Positions 34,794 through 35,999 of a stretch of 35,999 nt of DNA are shown in pieces. The position numbers were made by a program, and so were the translations under genes. The stretch is from Nitrospinota bacterium (lineage in GTDB: Bacteria > Nitrospinota > Nitrospinia > Nitrospinales > JACRGP01). The DNA lies in assembly GCA_016217765.1 (NCBI GenBank), contig JACRGP010000148.1, positions 1 to 35,999 of the forward strand, read 5' to 3'. Each line of letters opens with the position of its first letter. Within the stretch, counting starts at the first letter, position 1. Under the pieces are notes generated by a model. The model was not told the DNA's origin, did no database searches, and was given only the letters and a program-made list of their open reading frames with translations.

Positions 34794-35675
34794 ATGGTCC
34801 GCGTTCGCGCCAGTCAGATTTTCACGCCGTCCGTCGAGGACGCCGTTTCGGCTAAAAAGGAACTCGACGCGGGCGTCGAGTTCCTGCAATTGGTGGAAAA
34901 GTTCAGCGCCTGTCCGTCCAAAAAAGTTGGCGGCGACCTGGGATGGATGAACGAGGACAGCGCGCTCTCCCTCCTGGGCGAGACGGTGTCGCCACGGGAC
35001 AAGGGCAAGGTGATCGGCCCGATCCATTCGCAATACGGCTACCACATCCTCCTGGTCACCGACGTGCAATTGGAGGCGGCGGAAGCGGTTTTTTCATCCG
35101 GCACAACTATGCAGGATTTGAACGCCCGGTTCCCGGAGGCGCACTCTCTGCTGTTCAAAACGTTCCGCATCGGCCTGCCGGTCGCGGGTCATCAGCCCGG
35201 CGAGACGGTCGGATCGGTCTGTTCAGCGCATGGCAAGCCTGTAGAAACGGTCCTGGCGGCGCTGAACTCGGAGTTCGCCAAAAGAAACGTCTCTACCCTT
35301 TCGCCTCGGGACTTGAAAGCGCGGATCGAGTCGGGGGACAAGAACCTGATCGTCCTGGACATACGGGAGCGGTGGGAGCACGACATCGCCTGCATCGAAG
35401 GGGCGACATTGATCACCCGCGAGAACAACGAAGCCGTCCTCGGCTCCCTGGGCCACGACCGGGAAGTGGTCTTGGTGGACTGGAAAGGCGACCGGTTCCC
35501 CAGCTTCCAGAAATGGCTCAAGCAGAGGGGATTCTCCAACGTCAAAGGTCTGGAGGGCGGCATCGACGCCTGGGCGGCGGCCGTCGATACGCGCATGGCG
35601 CGGTACGACATCGACGAGGACGACGGCTACCGCTACGAGGACATCATCGAGGAACACGACGGGCACGCGCATTAA
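34794..35675 (+). CDS. Parvulin-like PPIase domain fused to a degenerate rhodanese domain
   Basis: VRASQIFTPSVEDAVSAKKELDAGVEFLQLVEKFSACPSKKVGGDLGWM...GPIHSQYGYHILLV; then LIVLDIRERWEHDIACIEGATLI...NVKGLEGGIDAWAA; SD GGAGG upstream of ATG 34794. Confidence 0.82.
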   Translation: MVRVRASQIFTPSVEDAVSAKKELDAGVEFLQLVEKFSACPSKKVGGDLGWMNEDSALSLLGETVSPRDKGKVIGPIHSQYGYHILLVTDVQLEAAEAVFSSGTTMQDLNARFPEAHSLLFKTFRIGLPVAGHQPGETVGSVCSAHGKPVETVLAALNSEFAKRNVSTLSPRDLKARIESGDKNLIVLDIRERWEHDIACIEGATLITRENNEAVLGSLGHDREVVLVDWKGDRFPSFQKWLKQRGFSNVKGLEGGIDAWAAAVDTRMARYDIDEDDGYRYEDIIEEHDGHAH

Positions 35676-35723
35676 AGCGGGCTCTTCGCATTTCGCCAGC
35701 GCCGGACGGCGCAACCTCTCTTC

Positions 35724-35999
35724 ATGCAGTCGCTGTTATCCATCGAAAATCTGACCGTCTCTTTCGACACGGAGGACGGGACGGCGCGGGCCGCGCGCGG
35801 GGTCGATCTGCACGTGGACCGGGGCGAGACCCTGGCCCTGGTGGGGGAATCCGGGTGCGGCAAGTCGGTCACCGCGCTGAGCGCCATGCGTCTGATTTCC
35901 ACGCCGCCGGGACGCTTCGAGTCGGGCCGCATCGCGTTCGGCGGGAAAGACCTGTTGACGTTGCCGGAAACGGAGATGGCGCGGATCCGCGGCAACGAC
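35724..35999 (+). CDS. Oligopeptide-type ABC transporter ATP-binding protein (DppD/OppD-like), 3' end outside the window
   Basis: LLSIENLTVSFDTEDGTARAARGVDLHVDRGETLALVGESGCGKSVTALSAMRL. Confidence 0.9.
   Translation, partial: MQSLLSIENLTVSFDTEDGTARAARGVDLHVDRGETLALVGESGCGKSVTALSAMRLISTPPGRFESGRIAFGGKDLLTLPETEMARIRGND

Overview
GC-rich bacterial chromosome segment with two parts. (1) Chromosomal backbone: an adenosylcobalamin riboswitch with a terminator hairpin heads a B12 uptake/salvage operon (btuF-btuD-btuC-cobQ-cobB-tonB-like). This is followed by a 25-aa EF-hand-like repeat protein and a lipoprotein cytochrome c, LL-DAP aminotransferase, folK, a minus-strand iscS/nifS-thiI pair, ubiX, tmk, a DnaJ-type co-chaperone, an RND efflux pair, and a metal (Zn-type) uptake cluster without an adjacent ATPase gene. 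A RelBE-like toxin-antitoxin locus follows, with its toxin frameshifted at a C6 run. (2) An 8.19-kb integrated element bounded by 45-bp direct repeats (26346-26390 and 34537-34581), inserted in the 3' end of tRNA-Arg(CCU). It encodes a tyrosine integrase, an ORF6N protein, an AlpA/MerR-like HTH, a CHC2 zinc-finger protein, a TOPRIM/DUF3631 primase-helicase, a TubC_N-like protein, a DUF5681 protein, a PD-(D/E)XK-like nuclease and a truncated P27-type terminase small subunit. No structural phage genes are visible. The gene content resembles a phage satellite (P4/PICI-like) or a heavily reduced prophage, and is the best candidate for an undescribed system here. Notable details are paired 11-bp iterons near both ends, a 29-bp near-palindrome with phased AGTCCC motifs, GTACCGG iterons in the 3' end of the primase gene, and an apparent replacement of the tRNA 3' flank (CCA plus terminator) by element DNA. 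All family assignments come from reading motifs by eye; no database search was run.
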